Shown here piece after piece: positions 27,913 to 38,500 of a stretch of DNA of 64,000 nucleotides (position 1 is the first letter of the stretch; every line of letters starts with the position of its first letter). A model generated the notes under the pieces. That model ran no database searches. It was not told where the DNA came from and worked only from the letters and a program-made list of their open reading frames with translations. The DNA is from Bradyrhizobium sp. CCBAU 53421 (GTDB taxonomy: Bacteria > Pseudomonadota > Alphaproteobacteria > Rhizobiales > Xanthobacteraceae). The stretch covers positions 7,440,001 through 7,504,000 of the forward strand of contig NZ_CP030047.1 of NCBI RefSeq assembly GCF_015291625.1, given 5' to 3'. The position numbers and the translations under genes are program-made.

Positions 27913-29088
27913 TCACGCCTCGTGCGTCAGGCGGAACGCTTCCTCCCAATGCTCGCCATCGAAATCCTCTATTCTTATGTCTTCGATCGTTCGCTTATCC
28001 AAGCATCCAATGTTTACGCTGAAACCCGCGGGGTTCGATCGCGGCCGATAGAACGGCTTTACGCCGCAAATCCGGCAAAACGTGTGACGAGCAATATTCT
28101 TATTAAATTGATATGTATTGAGAAAGTCTTCGCCATACTCAATCCTGACCTTATCGCCGGGCACAAGTAGGTGCAGAAACCCGGACATTCGGCAGATGGA
28201 GCAGTTGCATCGAACTGCGGAGAGCTCTCGCGGCGCTCGGACGTAGAACTTGACGGCACCACAATGACAACTGCCGTGATGTTCGATCTCCGCAAGGCCA
28301 TCTTCCTCAATTGAGACACTTTGCAGCAGATCGCAGCACCACTGTAAGCTGAGCCGATAGGCTCGATCGAATTCATCCAAAAAACGACGATTGCCGTCAG
28401 CAGGCACAAGTTCGCGAATGAGCCGGGTCGTCATTTCTCCGTGATACTTCTCGGCGGGATCCTCGCCGCCGACATGACTGCGGAAGTACTCCAGATCGTC
28501 AGACCGCACATCAAAGGTTTTGACCAGGGTGGTCCACAGTGACTGGATCATTTCCGCAGCATGCAGCTCAAAAGCGACCATGTAGGCGCAGCGCACGACC
28601 GGGTCTTTCGATGACAATCCAGCATAGAGGGAATGCAGGTACCGCTTTGTTGTAGCGCTATAATTCGGCTGTATTGTTCTACCGAGTAGTCGCGACGCAT
28701 CCTTTCTAAGCAGGTTTGAGTGGAAATTTTCAGTCGCCAGAATGTCGGGTAGCGCCGCCTTGCCGCCTCGGAGAACTCGGCCATAACCGCCCGTCTCATC
28801 CCAACAGATGAAATTTGCGACCACGCTGGTTAGTTCAACATCCCAGGGAAGGTCTCGGTTGCGACGCATCGCATCAAATATGAGATCCTTTTGCGAGCCT
28901 GCCTGCAGGTAAGGGAACGCCTGTGACATCGCCAAGTATTCCGGCAGCAAACTCGCAACTTGGCGTTTGGACATCTCCGTAGCGAACGGATGCAGGCCAG
29001 ACAGATTTCGCGCTTGCTCAGTCAAGTACTCGCAGAATATCTGCGAAGGTCGATCCAGTTGAACTTGCGACGCTTGAAAAGACCTCAT
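27913..29088 (-). CDS. Fusion of haem-oxygenase-like di-iron domain and zinc GFA domain
   Basis: 391 residues in two domains. Residues about 40-255 look like a haem-oxygenase-like di-metal oxidase (HDO). The candidate ligands are Glu98 (DETGG), His123 (ENFHSNLL), Glu174 (FELHAAEM), His205 and Asp210 (SHVGGEDPAE) and His216 (KYHGEM). Residues about 270-385 are a GFA-type zinc domain with all seven cysteines: SCHCG (274, 276), RCNCSIC (294, 296, 299) and FCRIC (338, 341). HDO enzymes oxidise amines, fragment amino acids or cleave C-C bonds. GFA domains bind thiol-formaldehyde adducts or stay structural. I do not know this fusion as described. First gene of a two-gene operon, with AGGG before the ATG. 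Confidence 0.82.
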   Translation of the reverse strand: MRSFQASQVQLDRPSQIFCEYLTEQARNLSGLHPFATEMSKRQVASLLPEYLAMSQAFPYLQAGSQKDLIFDAMRRNRDLPWDVELTSVVANFICWDETGGYGRVLRGGKAALPDILATENFHSNLLRKDASRLLGRTIQPNYSATTKRYLHSLYAGLSSKDPVVRCAYMVAFELHAAEMIQSLWTTLVKTFDVRSDDLEYFRSHVGGEDPAEKYHGEMTTRLIRELVPADGNRRFLDEFDRAYRLSLQWCCDLLQSVSIEEDGLAEIEHHGSCHCGAVKFYVRAPRELSAVRCNCSICRMSGFLHLLVPGDKVRIEYGEDFLNTYQFNKNIARHTFCRICGVKPFYRPRSNPAGFSVNIGCLDKRTIEDIRIEDFDGEHWEEAFRLTHEA

Positions 29089-29919
29089 TTGAACCCTAGC
29101 GTGAGGAGAGAACTGATGTTTGAGGAGAACTTTTGAAGGTGGCCAACTTGGTCCGACGGGTTTGCGGTCGCGTTCGCCATACAGGCGAACTGCCCCACGA
29201 CCATCTTGGCAGTACCAGACAGGGCCTCGGGAGATCAGTCCTGTTCATGAGCGCGTCGATAGTAACATGCCCATAGATTGAAGCGACGTCCCTCTCGCGT
29301 TGGATTTCTATCCACGAGCAATGCGATCCCGCGAATGGCCAAACGCGCTTCCATCATTTGCTGATATCGGCGTCCGCCAGGCCAAGGGAGGCTCGCCTGA
29401 CATGCGCAGGCGGCACATCGGACCACCTCGATGCTTTCATCTGCGACCTGTCGTGGACGGATCAAACCTCCTCAGTTGCTGTTCACTGCCTGCTCAGCGC
29501 ATCCCCTGGGGACTCGATTCGGCATTACCGAGACGAGCCGCATCCGGCGGGCTCTTCGAGGCCTGCAGCCGCGATCTACGCGACATTGCGGCTGCCGGCC
29601 GAGCGCGATTGTCTCAAGACAAAGGGATCGCCGCTGCCATTCGCCCGTTCTGCGTGCACTCGTCCAATATCCCGTATTCCTGCACGCTTGTAGCAATTGC
29701 TATGCCAACCTTGCACTAAGCGGGCAAATGCCTGAGTACGAAACGGCTATTCAAGGCCGGTGTTTTGAATCTGGCGGGAATCTATGCGCAGTTAAAAGCC
29801 GAACAGTGAAGACGCGTTATCGAATCAGCCGACACCATCCGCGGTGGACACAGAGCTATTGAAACGCCAAAGATGGCTCGAAAAGCTACCTCATAGGTGA
29901 CCGAGCGGAACCTCAAGGC
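29089..29919. other. Decayed region without a recognisable gene
   Basis: About 830 bases. Several short frames exist on both strands, none with a domain. It should hold the promoter of the di-iron/GFA operon at its left end. Confidence 0.4.
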
Positions 29920-30659
29920 TTGATTTCGCCTCGAGTAGGCGGGCTTCTGGCAATTGATGTTCTGGCGATGAAGAAGCATCCCACGGCGCGCGAGGTCTTT
30001 GCCTCGACGCTAGTCCATTGGCGCACGGTCGTTCTCGGGATAATGATGGCGATCCTGACCACGACGACTTTCTATTTCGTCACCGTCTACACCCCGACGT
30101 TCGGCAGGACCGTGTTGAAGCTGTCCACGCAGGATGCGCTCTTGGTGACTCTTCTGGTCGCGGTAACCAACTTCATCTGGACTCCAATTGGCGGCATCGT
30201 TTCCGACCGTATCGGCCGTAAGCCAGTTCTGCTGGCCATTGCTGGCTTTGCGTTGATGACCGCCTATCCGGCTTTGAGTTGGTTGGTAAGCGCCCCAGTT
30301 TCGGCAAGCTGCTTGCGGTGGCGATGATGTTCTCGCTCTACTTTGGCACCTACAGCGGGACTATGCTGGATGCTCTCGTCGAGATCGTGCCTGCGCATGT
30401 GCGCACAACGTGCTTCTCCCTGGCCTTCGCGTTCGCGGCGGCCCTGTTTGGTACGTTTACGCCACTCGTCTGTACTTGGCTCATTGAGCGGACTAATGAC
30501 AAGGCTTCACCTGGATTCTGGCTGATGTTTGCAGTTGCTCTCGGTATCGTCGCGGCACTCACCATCTATAGGAGAACCCCCAAGCCATCGAGAGCTGCGA
30601 AGCCTTCTCTTCGGAAATCGCCCGAGAGCGCTTTGGGCGTGCAAGCAGCATCACGCTAG
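29920..30659 (+). pseudogene. MFS transporter (metabolite:H+ symporter type), truncated and frameshifted
   Basis: The first frame (to 30327) reads HWRTVVLGIMMAILTTTTFYF, YTPTFGRTVL and GGIVSDRIGRKPVLL. The MFS signature loop DRIGRKP after a helix is typical of citrate/proline-betaine-type MHS transporters. The protein then continues in another frame (from about 30279) with LYFGTYSGTMLDALVEIVPAHVRTTCFSLAFAF to the C-terminus. The N-terminal half (about six helices) is missing. So it is a dead gene with one frameshift near 30290 and a 5' deletion. Confidence 0.85.
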
Positions 30660-32321
30660 CATGTGATCCTAACCGCTGACGTGTCTTACGGCCTCAATCG
30701 ATGCGCGGAGCCAGAGTTCGCTCAGCGCACCGACACGGGGCTAGGAGTCGCATCGCATGTCCGACATTGTCGGAAACCAGACACGACGCGATGACGGCAT
30801 ATCTGACACTTTACAAGTAAGCCGTAAGAGTGCCACGTCCCCGGTGATCCGCGTAAGCGGCAGATCGCCATCCAACATAGACACCAGGCCGGCCGCCGCT
30901 GGATGTCGGCTGTGAGCGTGGGAAAGTCCTGGTCTGGAGACTGCCTTGTTGCGCTCCGAACAACGGACGGTTCCATCGAATGTGCCGCCGGTTGGGTCAC
31001 AGCAGGCCGTGATGGACGTTGTCGGATCCGGACTCCGTGCCCACGCCAGCAGTCCGAGCCGTATCGCGGTATAGAACCCTGGCACCGTGTACTCGGATCT
31101 ATATCGCCCTCAACTCCGCGCCGGTGCGTCGGCTCGGACCGATCGGGCGCACTCTCGAGGGTGTTACCGCTGTCGTTGCGGCTCAGCGCGAGGGCTGGTA
31201 TCGCGGCAAAATAGCTGGTGAGCATGGAGCGCCTATGGCGGCGGGATGCCGATTGACGCGAGCCTGACGCCATCGCTTGATGGGTCAAGCGGCATCGCCG
31301 CTGATGTCATCGAGATGCAGCCTTATGACGCCCGTGCCCATATGCAGCGACCTGTGCGGCCCGATGGTGTACCATCTCGCACTTTTCAGGCGGGTCGCTC
31401 GTGCCGCCGCAGCCTCGTGGTTTGCTCGGACACGATGCGCTCCGGCACATCAGTCAGTTCGGACTGCAGGTCGACTCTTGGATTTTGCCATTTCCAGGCG
31501 CGACGTCGGGCCGCTCAGTTCTCGGCCGCCTTCGCTGCCGGTGAACAAGGCAATGCGTCTTGTAATCGGACGCATGGAACGCTCGACGTTCACCGCCATC
31601 AATTCTCTAGGTTGAAGTTGACCGGCCTGCAGGGTACGCCTTGTGTCGGATCCCGATTCTGCTCCGCCCTATGCGATAATCGTCACCGCAGGGGACTGTC
31701 TATGCACTGAGGTCGGATCCGCAACCGCTAATCGGCAGTCTTCGATGACGCTGCTCAATCAAGCACGACAGCCATGTCAGCATTCCGAAATCAGCAAGGC
31801 CTTCTGATGTCGCGGTTGTTACAGAGGCCGGGCTCAAAGAGCGCAAGCGACCCCGTCGCAATGAGACTGGGATTCCATCTGATGGCGAGACAGTTCCAAA
31901 ATCCCCTGTGAGGATGGTTGTCCGAATGTAAGTGATTTCCTTGCCGGACATCCTCCGCTGGCTGTTGCGACAATCACATTACGCGAAAAACACGACCTTT
32001 CCGCTACTTCCGTGCTGGCCCATATCCTGCATCGCGTGCGAATGTGAGACAGGAGAGCAGCCAAGATGAAAGCCACGTTTGCGCGATTTCGCTCTGGCCT
32101 GCGCGTCACGTGTTATGTGCGCCAACACATCGATGTCGAGCGATGTTCGTCGTCCGGTGGAAACCAACGCGTTTGGCGCGGGTTTCGCAACTTTGAGCGG
32201 CTTCGGATCAACCCGCGCCACCACCTCTACCCGCGCGAACAGATGCCTAGAGTCGACACCAATGCCGCTCGCGCGCTGACACAGATGAATGCGCGCCCAT
32301 TCTGACGCGAGGTGCTCGCAC
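30660..32321. other. Decayed region without a recognisable gene
   Basis: About 1.65 kb between the transporter pseudogene and DUF3422. Frames are short and contradictory on both strands. No transposase, RNA or repeat signature seen. Confidence 0.4.
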
Positions 32322-33638
32322 GTGCCCGATAAACTGGATCTTCGGAGTTTCAAGCTACATGCGCAGCGTGATGCCGTACTCAATGAAGTGCATGCGCGCC
32401 CGTTTATGCAGCTTGTCCCTCCATTTAAGGTGACGCACTTCGCATTTCTTGCGCAGGGCGATGCGGCCGCAAGCGATCGCCGCGCCTTCGTCACGTTTTG
32501 TCGAGAGCGTGACCTTCCAGCTCCGCGGCTCTCAGCGAAACATCACCAAATCGACATCGGCCCCGTTGTGCTTCGCTGGGAGCAGCATGCCGAGTTTGCA
32601 ACCTTTACCTGGATAGCGAATGGCCCGTTCGCTCGACAGAGCGACGACTCCCAAAGTGCGGTTCACTTCTTGATGCGCGACTTGCGGCAGGAAGGGCAGT
32701 TGCTGGTCGCAATCAAGCTGGATGTCGAGCAGCACACCTCCCCATTGAGGCGCGCCGAACAACTTTTCGACAAGAGCAGCCTCGCCATGGCCAGCATAAA
32801 GGGCGGAGCAAGTGTTATGGCCTCGGATTTTCGCGTCGACGAAAACGGTTTCACCAAAATTCTTGTCTGCGACCTCGGGCTGACGCCGCACAATCTAGGT
32901 GCACTGGTGCAGCGGCTGCTTGAAGTTGAGACCTATCGTCCGTTGGCGCTGCTTGGTCTGTCGGCCGCTCTTGAGCTTGGTCCATTTGTCGATCGCATTG
33001 ATAGACGTCTCGGTGAGGTGCTCGAAGAAATGCAAGGCGCGGAGGGATTGAAGCTCAACAACCATCTCCTTGCCGAACTGACCGCTTTGGCCGCCTCTTT
33101 CGAGCGAGGCGCGACCGGAAGCCTGTATCGCTTCGGCGCCAGCAGAGCTTATTACGAGCTAGTCCAATCCCGACTGTCCATCATCGAAGGCAGTGAGATC
33201 ACGGACTATCCGACATGGTCGTCGTTCCTGGCTCGCCGGATGGCGCCTGCGATGCGAACTTGTGAGACGACCAAGGATCGTGAGGTAACTCTGTCGGTCA
33301 AGTTGGCGCGCGCCGCCGATCTGTTGCGAACCCGTGTCGACGTTGAAATCGAACAGCAGAATCGCGACCTATTGCACGCTATCAATGAACGCACGGGACA
33401 ACAGCTTCGGCTGCAGTGCACGGTGGAGGGATTGTCGGTCGCGGCGATCGGATATTACGTGGTCAGTTTGTTTGGCTACCTTGCCAAGGGAGCGCACGAT
33501 GTTGGTCTCCATGTAGAACCCTCTTATCTAACCGCGGCGTGCGTGCCGGTCGCAGTCGGGGTGATCTGGCTGGTTAGTTACAATGCACGAAAGCGACACC
33601 TCAAGCATCGCGACGAGCCGTCCGTAACGGACAAGTAA
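32322..33638 (+). CDS. DUF3422 family membrane-anchored protein
   Basis: 438 residues from the GTG at 32322 behind GAGGTG. The ATG frame 33 bases further upstream is less likely. The family signature near the start is LRSFKLHAQRDAVLNEVHARPF. A long soluble region leads to two C-terminal hydrophobic segments (about 370-388 and 406-424: AAIGYYVVSLFGYLA, AACVPVAVGVIWLVSY) and a basic tail. The length is normal for DUF3422, found across proteobacteria. Role unknown; the layout suggests a cytoplasmic domain anchored at the inner membrane. No operon partner is visible. Confidence 0.88.
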   Translation: MPDKLDLRSFKLHAQRDAVLNEVHARPFMQLVPPFKVTHFAFLAQGDAAASDRRAFVTFCRERDLPAPRLSAKHHQIDIGPVVLRWEQHAEFATFTWIANGPFARQSDDSQSAVHFLMRDLRQEGQLLVAIKLDVEQHTSPLRRAEQLFDKSSLAMASIKGGASVMASDFRVDENGFTKILVCDLGLTPHNLGALVQRLLEVETYRPLALLGLSAALELGPFVDRIDRRLGEVLEEMQGAEGLKLNNHLLAELTALAASFERGATGSLYRFGASRAYYELVQSRLSIIEGSEITDYPTWSSFLARRMAPAMRTCETTKDREVTLSVKLARAADLLRTRVDVEIEQQNRDLLHAINERTGQQLRLQCTVEGLSVAAIGYYVVSLFGYLAKGAHDVGLHVEPSYLTAACVPVAVGVIWLVSYNARKRHLKHRDEPSVTDK

Positions 33639-33885
33639 GCATCGATTGTAGCTGATTGACAACAGAGCTTAACGGCAGACATTCCCGCCCCACGTGGCAA
33701 AAGTTTTCACCAAGTCGTCGGCGGCCCGGATAGAGGTGATCGCCGACGGGAGGATTGCGCTTCAGCTCCGCTGAACGGTTAGCGCCAGGCTCTACATGCC
33801 TCCGTGCATGTCGGTGTGACCAGATGAGCGCCAAACCTTGACGCGTTCAGGACCGTTGCGCTTATCGTCGCCAAGACTCTCCAGG

Positions 33886-34728
33886 TCAAGCATCGCGGGC
33901 TAGCGCCGCAAGATCGGTTTCGAGCTTCGGTTGATGCTTAAAAATAGCATCAATCAACGCCTGCGCTGGTTGCTCGGCGGCCTCCACCAGCGCCGCTTTC
34001 TCAGCCCGCGCAGAAGGAGCGAAGACTCGCTTGACGACGGTCGGCGAGCCCTTAAGGCCGCATTTGGAGACGTCCTCGACGCCGGCATCGTGCGCGCTCC
34101 ATTTCACGATTGGTGCACGCGCAGCACGCAAGGCATCGGCCATCGCGCCGCGCCGGATCTGGCTGGTCCCCTCCAGCATGGTAATGAGACAAGGCAGCCT
34201 CGTGTGCAGCACCTGGACCCCCCCTTCGGAGCGTCGCTCCGCTTCAATTGTACGGGCAGCTAGATCGAGGGTTTTTACCTTGGCGACGTAGGTCAGCTGC
34301 AGCACACCTAGCCGTTTTGCGATGCCGGGCCCAACCTGCGCGGTATCGCCGTCGATCGTCTGCTTGCCGGTAAACATGAGGTCTGGCGAGCCATATTCCT
34401 TGCCAATTTTTCGGATGGCGGTTGCCAGCGCATACGTTGTGGCCAGGGTGTCGGAGCCCGCAAAGCTGCGATCGGTGAGCAGTACGGCGCGATCGGCGCC
34501 AAAGGTCAGCGCTTTCCGCAAGGAATCTTCCGCCGATTGCGGCCCCATTGTCAGCACGGTTATTTCGCCGCCGAACCGGTCGCGCAGCTCGAGCGCGGCC
34601 TCGAGCGCGAAGAGGTCATATGGGTTAATGATCGTCGGCACACCCTGACGCATGATCGTATTGGTCACGGGGTGCACGCGGATCTGCGCAGAGTCCGGAA
34701 CCTGTTTAATGCAGACGACAATGTGCAC
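33886..34728 (-). CDS. fixA: FixA, electron transfer flavoprotein beta subunit for nitrogen fixation
   Basis: 280 residues from the GTG at 34728, giving HIVVCIKQVPDSAQIRVHP, the normal start of FixA/EtfB; the longer open frame upstream is not used. It has the EtfB blocks NPYDLFALEAALELRD, LTMGPQSAEDSLRKALTFGADRAVLL, TGKQTIDGDTAQVGP and RRGAMADALRAAR. FixA pairs with FixB and works with FixC and FixX to send electrons to nitrogenase by bifurcation. No fixBCX genes are in the window, consistent with Bradyrhizobium, where fixA is separate from fixBCX. A -24/-12 promoter lies 39 bases upstream, so RpoN with NifA probably drives it. Confidence 0.95.
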   Translation of the reverse strand: MHIVVCIKQVPDSAQIRVHPVTNTIMRQGVPTIINPYDLFALEAALELRDRFGGEITVLTMGPQSAEDSLRKALTFGADRAVLLTDRSFAGSDTLATTYALATAIRKIGKEYGSPDLMFTGKQTIDGDTAQVGPGIAKRLGVLQLTYVAKVKTLDLAARTIEAERRSEGGVQVLHTRLPCLITMLEGTSQIRRGAMADALRAARAPIVKWSAHDAGVEDVSKCGLKGSPTVVKRVFAPSARAEKAALVEAAEQPAQALIDAIFKHQPKLETDLAALARDA

Positions 34729-34766
34729 TGAGTTGCTCCAAAGGTTGCGGTAGCTGCGAAAAGAAC

Positions 34767-34782
34767 AGCAAGTGTTGTACCA
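34767..34782 (-). promoter_or_regulatory. Sigma-54 (-24/-12) promoter of fixA
   Basis: Minus strand TGGTACAACACTTGCT: the GG and GC dinucleotides have the exact 10-base spacing of TGGCAC-N5-TTGCT, with one mismatch (T for C). I did not find a perfect TGT-N10-ACA NifA site nearby; the nearest (TGT-N8-ACA, about 34800-34816) has the wrong spacing. Confidence 0.75.
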
Positions 34783-35537
34783 CAGCGCCCGATTTTGGAA
34801 TCTGTTAGCTGCCACAGAGGCTTAGATAGGTAGATACGCCCCTCCAGCCCGGTGTTCTGGACGAACGAATATCGACACCCGTCGGAACTGCGACAGCGCC
34901 ATTCCGTTCCGTCCGACCACGGCGCGAAGCCGTGAGCTTGCAAGGCCCACACCGCGACCTCCTGCAGAATTCAAGCTGCAGGTCCGGGCGCGCTCCGGAA
35001 AGGCCTTCGGCCTCGCTGCAGAAAACCCTGAGACTCTAACCGCTGCTGGATGAAAGTTCAGTGGCAAGTCAACATCAGTATCCACGCTTCATTAACTTGA
35101 CGATGCCGTTTAGACTCGGAGGTGATCCTCACCGGTCTATCACCAGGATTTGGCTCGGGACCCGGCACCGGCGGTTCGTCTTTGTGCGGCGAATCCTCCT
35201 GTGTCATCCAGGCCGATCAACTCGGCCGTCAGGCTTCTCACGACTTTATGCATACGATTCCGACTTTTATAGCATTCAGCGCGAACCCGCACCCTGCACC
35301 CGACCTGCGAAAGAACCCCTGATTGTTGCCGCCTAAAGCTTATCGTCCTCGACTTAAGCGTTCTCTGCTTCTCGTGGAAGACGCTAATCCGCTCGTGCGT
35401 TACTGCCGGCCAGCAAAAGCTGCGGGTCGGCGGTGAGGGTGTCGAGGGTGGGCGGCCGTTCCCCTTCACTCAATGGTGCCGGCGGCGCCTAGATGGTTTC
35501 CACGACGCCGCTCCCGCAATCGTCGCCATTGTGATCA
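34783..35537. other. Intergenic, nothing recognised beyond fixA promoter zone
   Basis: About 750 bases upstream of fixA and downstream of the SKWP effector. Only short frames; no domain seen. Confidence 0.4.
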
Positions 35538-38500
35538 TCATGCATGCTCTGTTGGGGACATGCTGATGGCGGTGCCGGAAGCACCAGAGACATGTGATAT
35601 CTCGGTAGCGGGCAGAGCGGCTTCTTTGTCGTTGCACAGGAAAGCGTAGAGTTCCTTCACGCAAATGCGGGCGTTCTTCTTGTCTTTTTGAATGGGCGTG
35701 ACGAGGGGCAACCTGATATCGGCCTTTTGGTAGAACGGACTGCGCTCTTCGTACAGCTGTTCAACCTTCTGCTCGATGTCGACGCCTTGCAGCAGCGGCC
35801 GGCTGGTGTCCCTCTTGAGGCGCCTGCGGAGCTCTTTCAGCTCGGTGTCGAGCCAGATAGACCTCGCCTTATTAAGGATCAGGGCTTGATTGGACTCCTT
35901 GCCAAAGCAGCCGCCGCCGGTTGCGATGACGATCGGCCCTCTCTCCAGCTGCTTGGCGAGCTCTTTGGTCTCCAGGTCCCTGAAGTGCGCCTCGCCGCGG
36001 CCAGGGTCGGCGAACATCTCCATCAGATTGCCGTGCTCGGCGACGATACGCTGATCGATGTCGACAAACTCCACTCCCAACTCCTTGGCAAGCTGGGGGC
36101 CGATGGTCGACTTGCCGCTCGCCGGCATGCCGACGAGCACGACCGGCCGCGTACCGAGGGCCGCGAGGATCTCGCCGGCTTGCGGCGAGCGAGCGACCGC
36201 AATCTGTTGTCTTGCGACGGTGAGCGACCTGGAGGTCCCTGCCGCCCTCGACCTGTTTTCTCCTGACGAACCCCAGTGCAATATGTCCCAAGCACCACGG
36301 GGAACGGGTACCAGCTCGCAATCGCTCTGCGCGCCCTGCGCGAGCTCGGCTCGGTAACTGGCCGGCGTATGGAACTCGACCTCGAAGCGATAGTTCTGCG
36401 CGGTTCTGAACGCCGTGTGAACGCCGCGTAACCTCGGCGTGTCCATCCTGATGAACCAGTTGGTGGTCTCGACCTCGCTGCAGTCCCGCTCCTCGAAGGC
36501 CAGTGCCGCCTTCCTGAAGGCGCGCGTAAAAGCCTCGTCTGGGATCTCGAAGACATGGCGCACGGCATTGGTGACCAGTTGGGCCTCCGGCGCCGCGCTC
36601 ACGCTCTGGCCGGTCAACTCGTCGGCTATCCAGACCTGCCCGCGCGACCGTTGGTCAAGATGCGGCACCTTCACCTCGATGCCGTCCTGCCGCAAAAGCT
36701 TGGCAACGGCATGCACAGTTTCGGTAATCGCGCTTTGCGCTTCGGCGGGGACGGCTTCGAGCCTGGCGCGCTCCAGGGCCTGTTCGCTGCTCAGCGTTAT
36801 CCTGCTGGCGGGGTCGTCGTCGGCCGAGATTGGTAAGGCGCTGGGCAGGATGCGCTTTTCGACGGCGAGCTTGATCGAGGCCTCCATGACCGAGGCCGCC
36901 AGGGTGGGGTTGTCCTTCAGATCCGCCAGGGTGCCATCGACGTCGAACCGGCCCTGGTGGAGCATTGCCGCCTGCGCCTTGACATAGGGCGCCGGCTTGA
37001 AGCCCGGCCACCGCTCCAAGAGCCGCTGCAATTCGGGGGCTTTTTGCCTGAACGCCCGTGCACCGGTATCGGACTTGTAGGCGTCCGTGCCGACCTTGAT
37101 GCCGACGCTCAACAGATTGATGGCGCTTTCATGCAGATCGTCCGGGTTGTAGCCTTCGGGCCGCGGATCGATGCGCGGCTGGTAGTGGTTGAGGAGGAAG
37201 TCGATGCGCTTCCTGGCGTCAGCGGTTGCCGGATAGGATTCGCTGAGTTTCGGGAAGAGCGCGCTGGCGTCGGCGCTAACGGCAGGCTTCGCGCCGGTTG
37301 AGGCCACGGATCGCGCTAACTGTTGCTTGACGTCCGACCGCTCACGAGCCGCCTCGCTATTGAGCTGCAGGTTCCAGTCCTGGAGCTCGGCCACTAGCAA
37401 CGCCGCCAGTTCGCGGGCCACCGGATGCCTGGCGGCCTTGCTGTCCTCCCCCGCCCTGGCGATGAGCTCATGGAGGGTCTGGCTGTCCGGCCGATCTTCC
37501 TGCAACAGTGCGCGGATGTCGGCCTTGAGCTCATGATGAATGCCCTCGTAGGTGCCGAAGATGGCACGCTCGGCAAACCAGCGTTGCGCCTCCAGCGGCT
37601 GCGCCAGCATGTTGCGCTGTAGGCAGCTGTAGGTCTCCAGCACCAGCCCGGTGGTCGACAGGATCTGCTTGGACCGGCTGAACTGGTAGCCGCCTTTTTC
37701 GATGGCCGGCGTGTGCGACTTCGGCGGCTTCATCGAGGCGATGCCGCGCGCCTGCAGCTGCGCGTCGGACTGGCGCACATGCTCGTAAAGGCGAGGCCGG
37801 TCGCCGACGATGACGACGGCGTCGCCGTCAAAATCGCCGTCGAGCTTTTTTTGTTCGGCGGTCGGGACCGCAACCAAAGAGCCGGGCGCGAACACCTCCG
37901 TCGCCTGCAGGATGCCGACGCACTCGAGCGCGGTGTCGGCCTTGACCCGGTCCTTCTTCTCCAGCCAGCGCGAATGGCACTTTACGTCCTCGGCAGACAT
38001 CACCATCCCGCGCTCGGCGAAGTCCGCCGGCCACATTTCGTCGGGCACAACGATCAAGATGCCTTTGGCAAAGAAGGTCGGATCGTCGGCGGCAAGCCCA
38101 GCCCCGGACCTGTGCGCGACGTTGAAGCTGTATTGGAAGGCCACGCACCGATCCAGGAACGCCGCGGTCCGATCGCCATCGCTCGCCAACCTGACCCGGT
38201 CGGCGGCGAACGGGCGCAGGTTGGGCTTGTCATAGGGGGAGCGTCCGACAAGCACGCCAGCGTCAGGGGTCAAGGTCTTGCTCTTGCCCGTCGGCACATG
38301 CAGGCATTCGTCGCTGGACGGCACGGCAATAGCGATCGGCCCGTCGATATGCCCGCCCGTGACCGTGCGGAACAGCTCCTCGGCGGTGAGGCTTTGATGG
38401 GTTTCGAGCCAAACCAGAGCCTTCTCGCGGGTCTCCTGTGCCACTTCGACGCTGCGCGGATAATGTTGCAGCGCCGAGGGCGGTACCGCCGATTGCCCTT

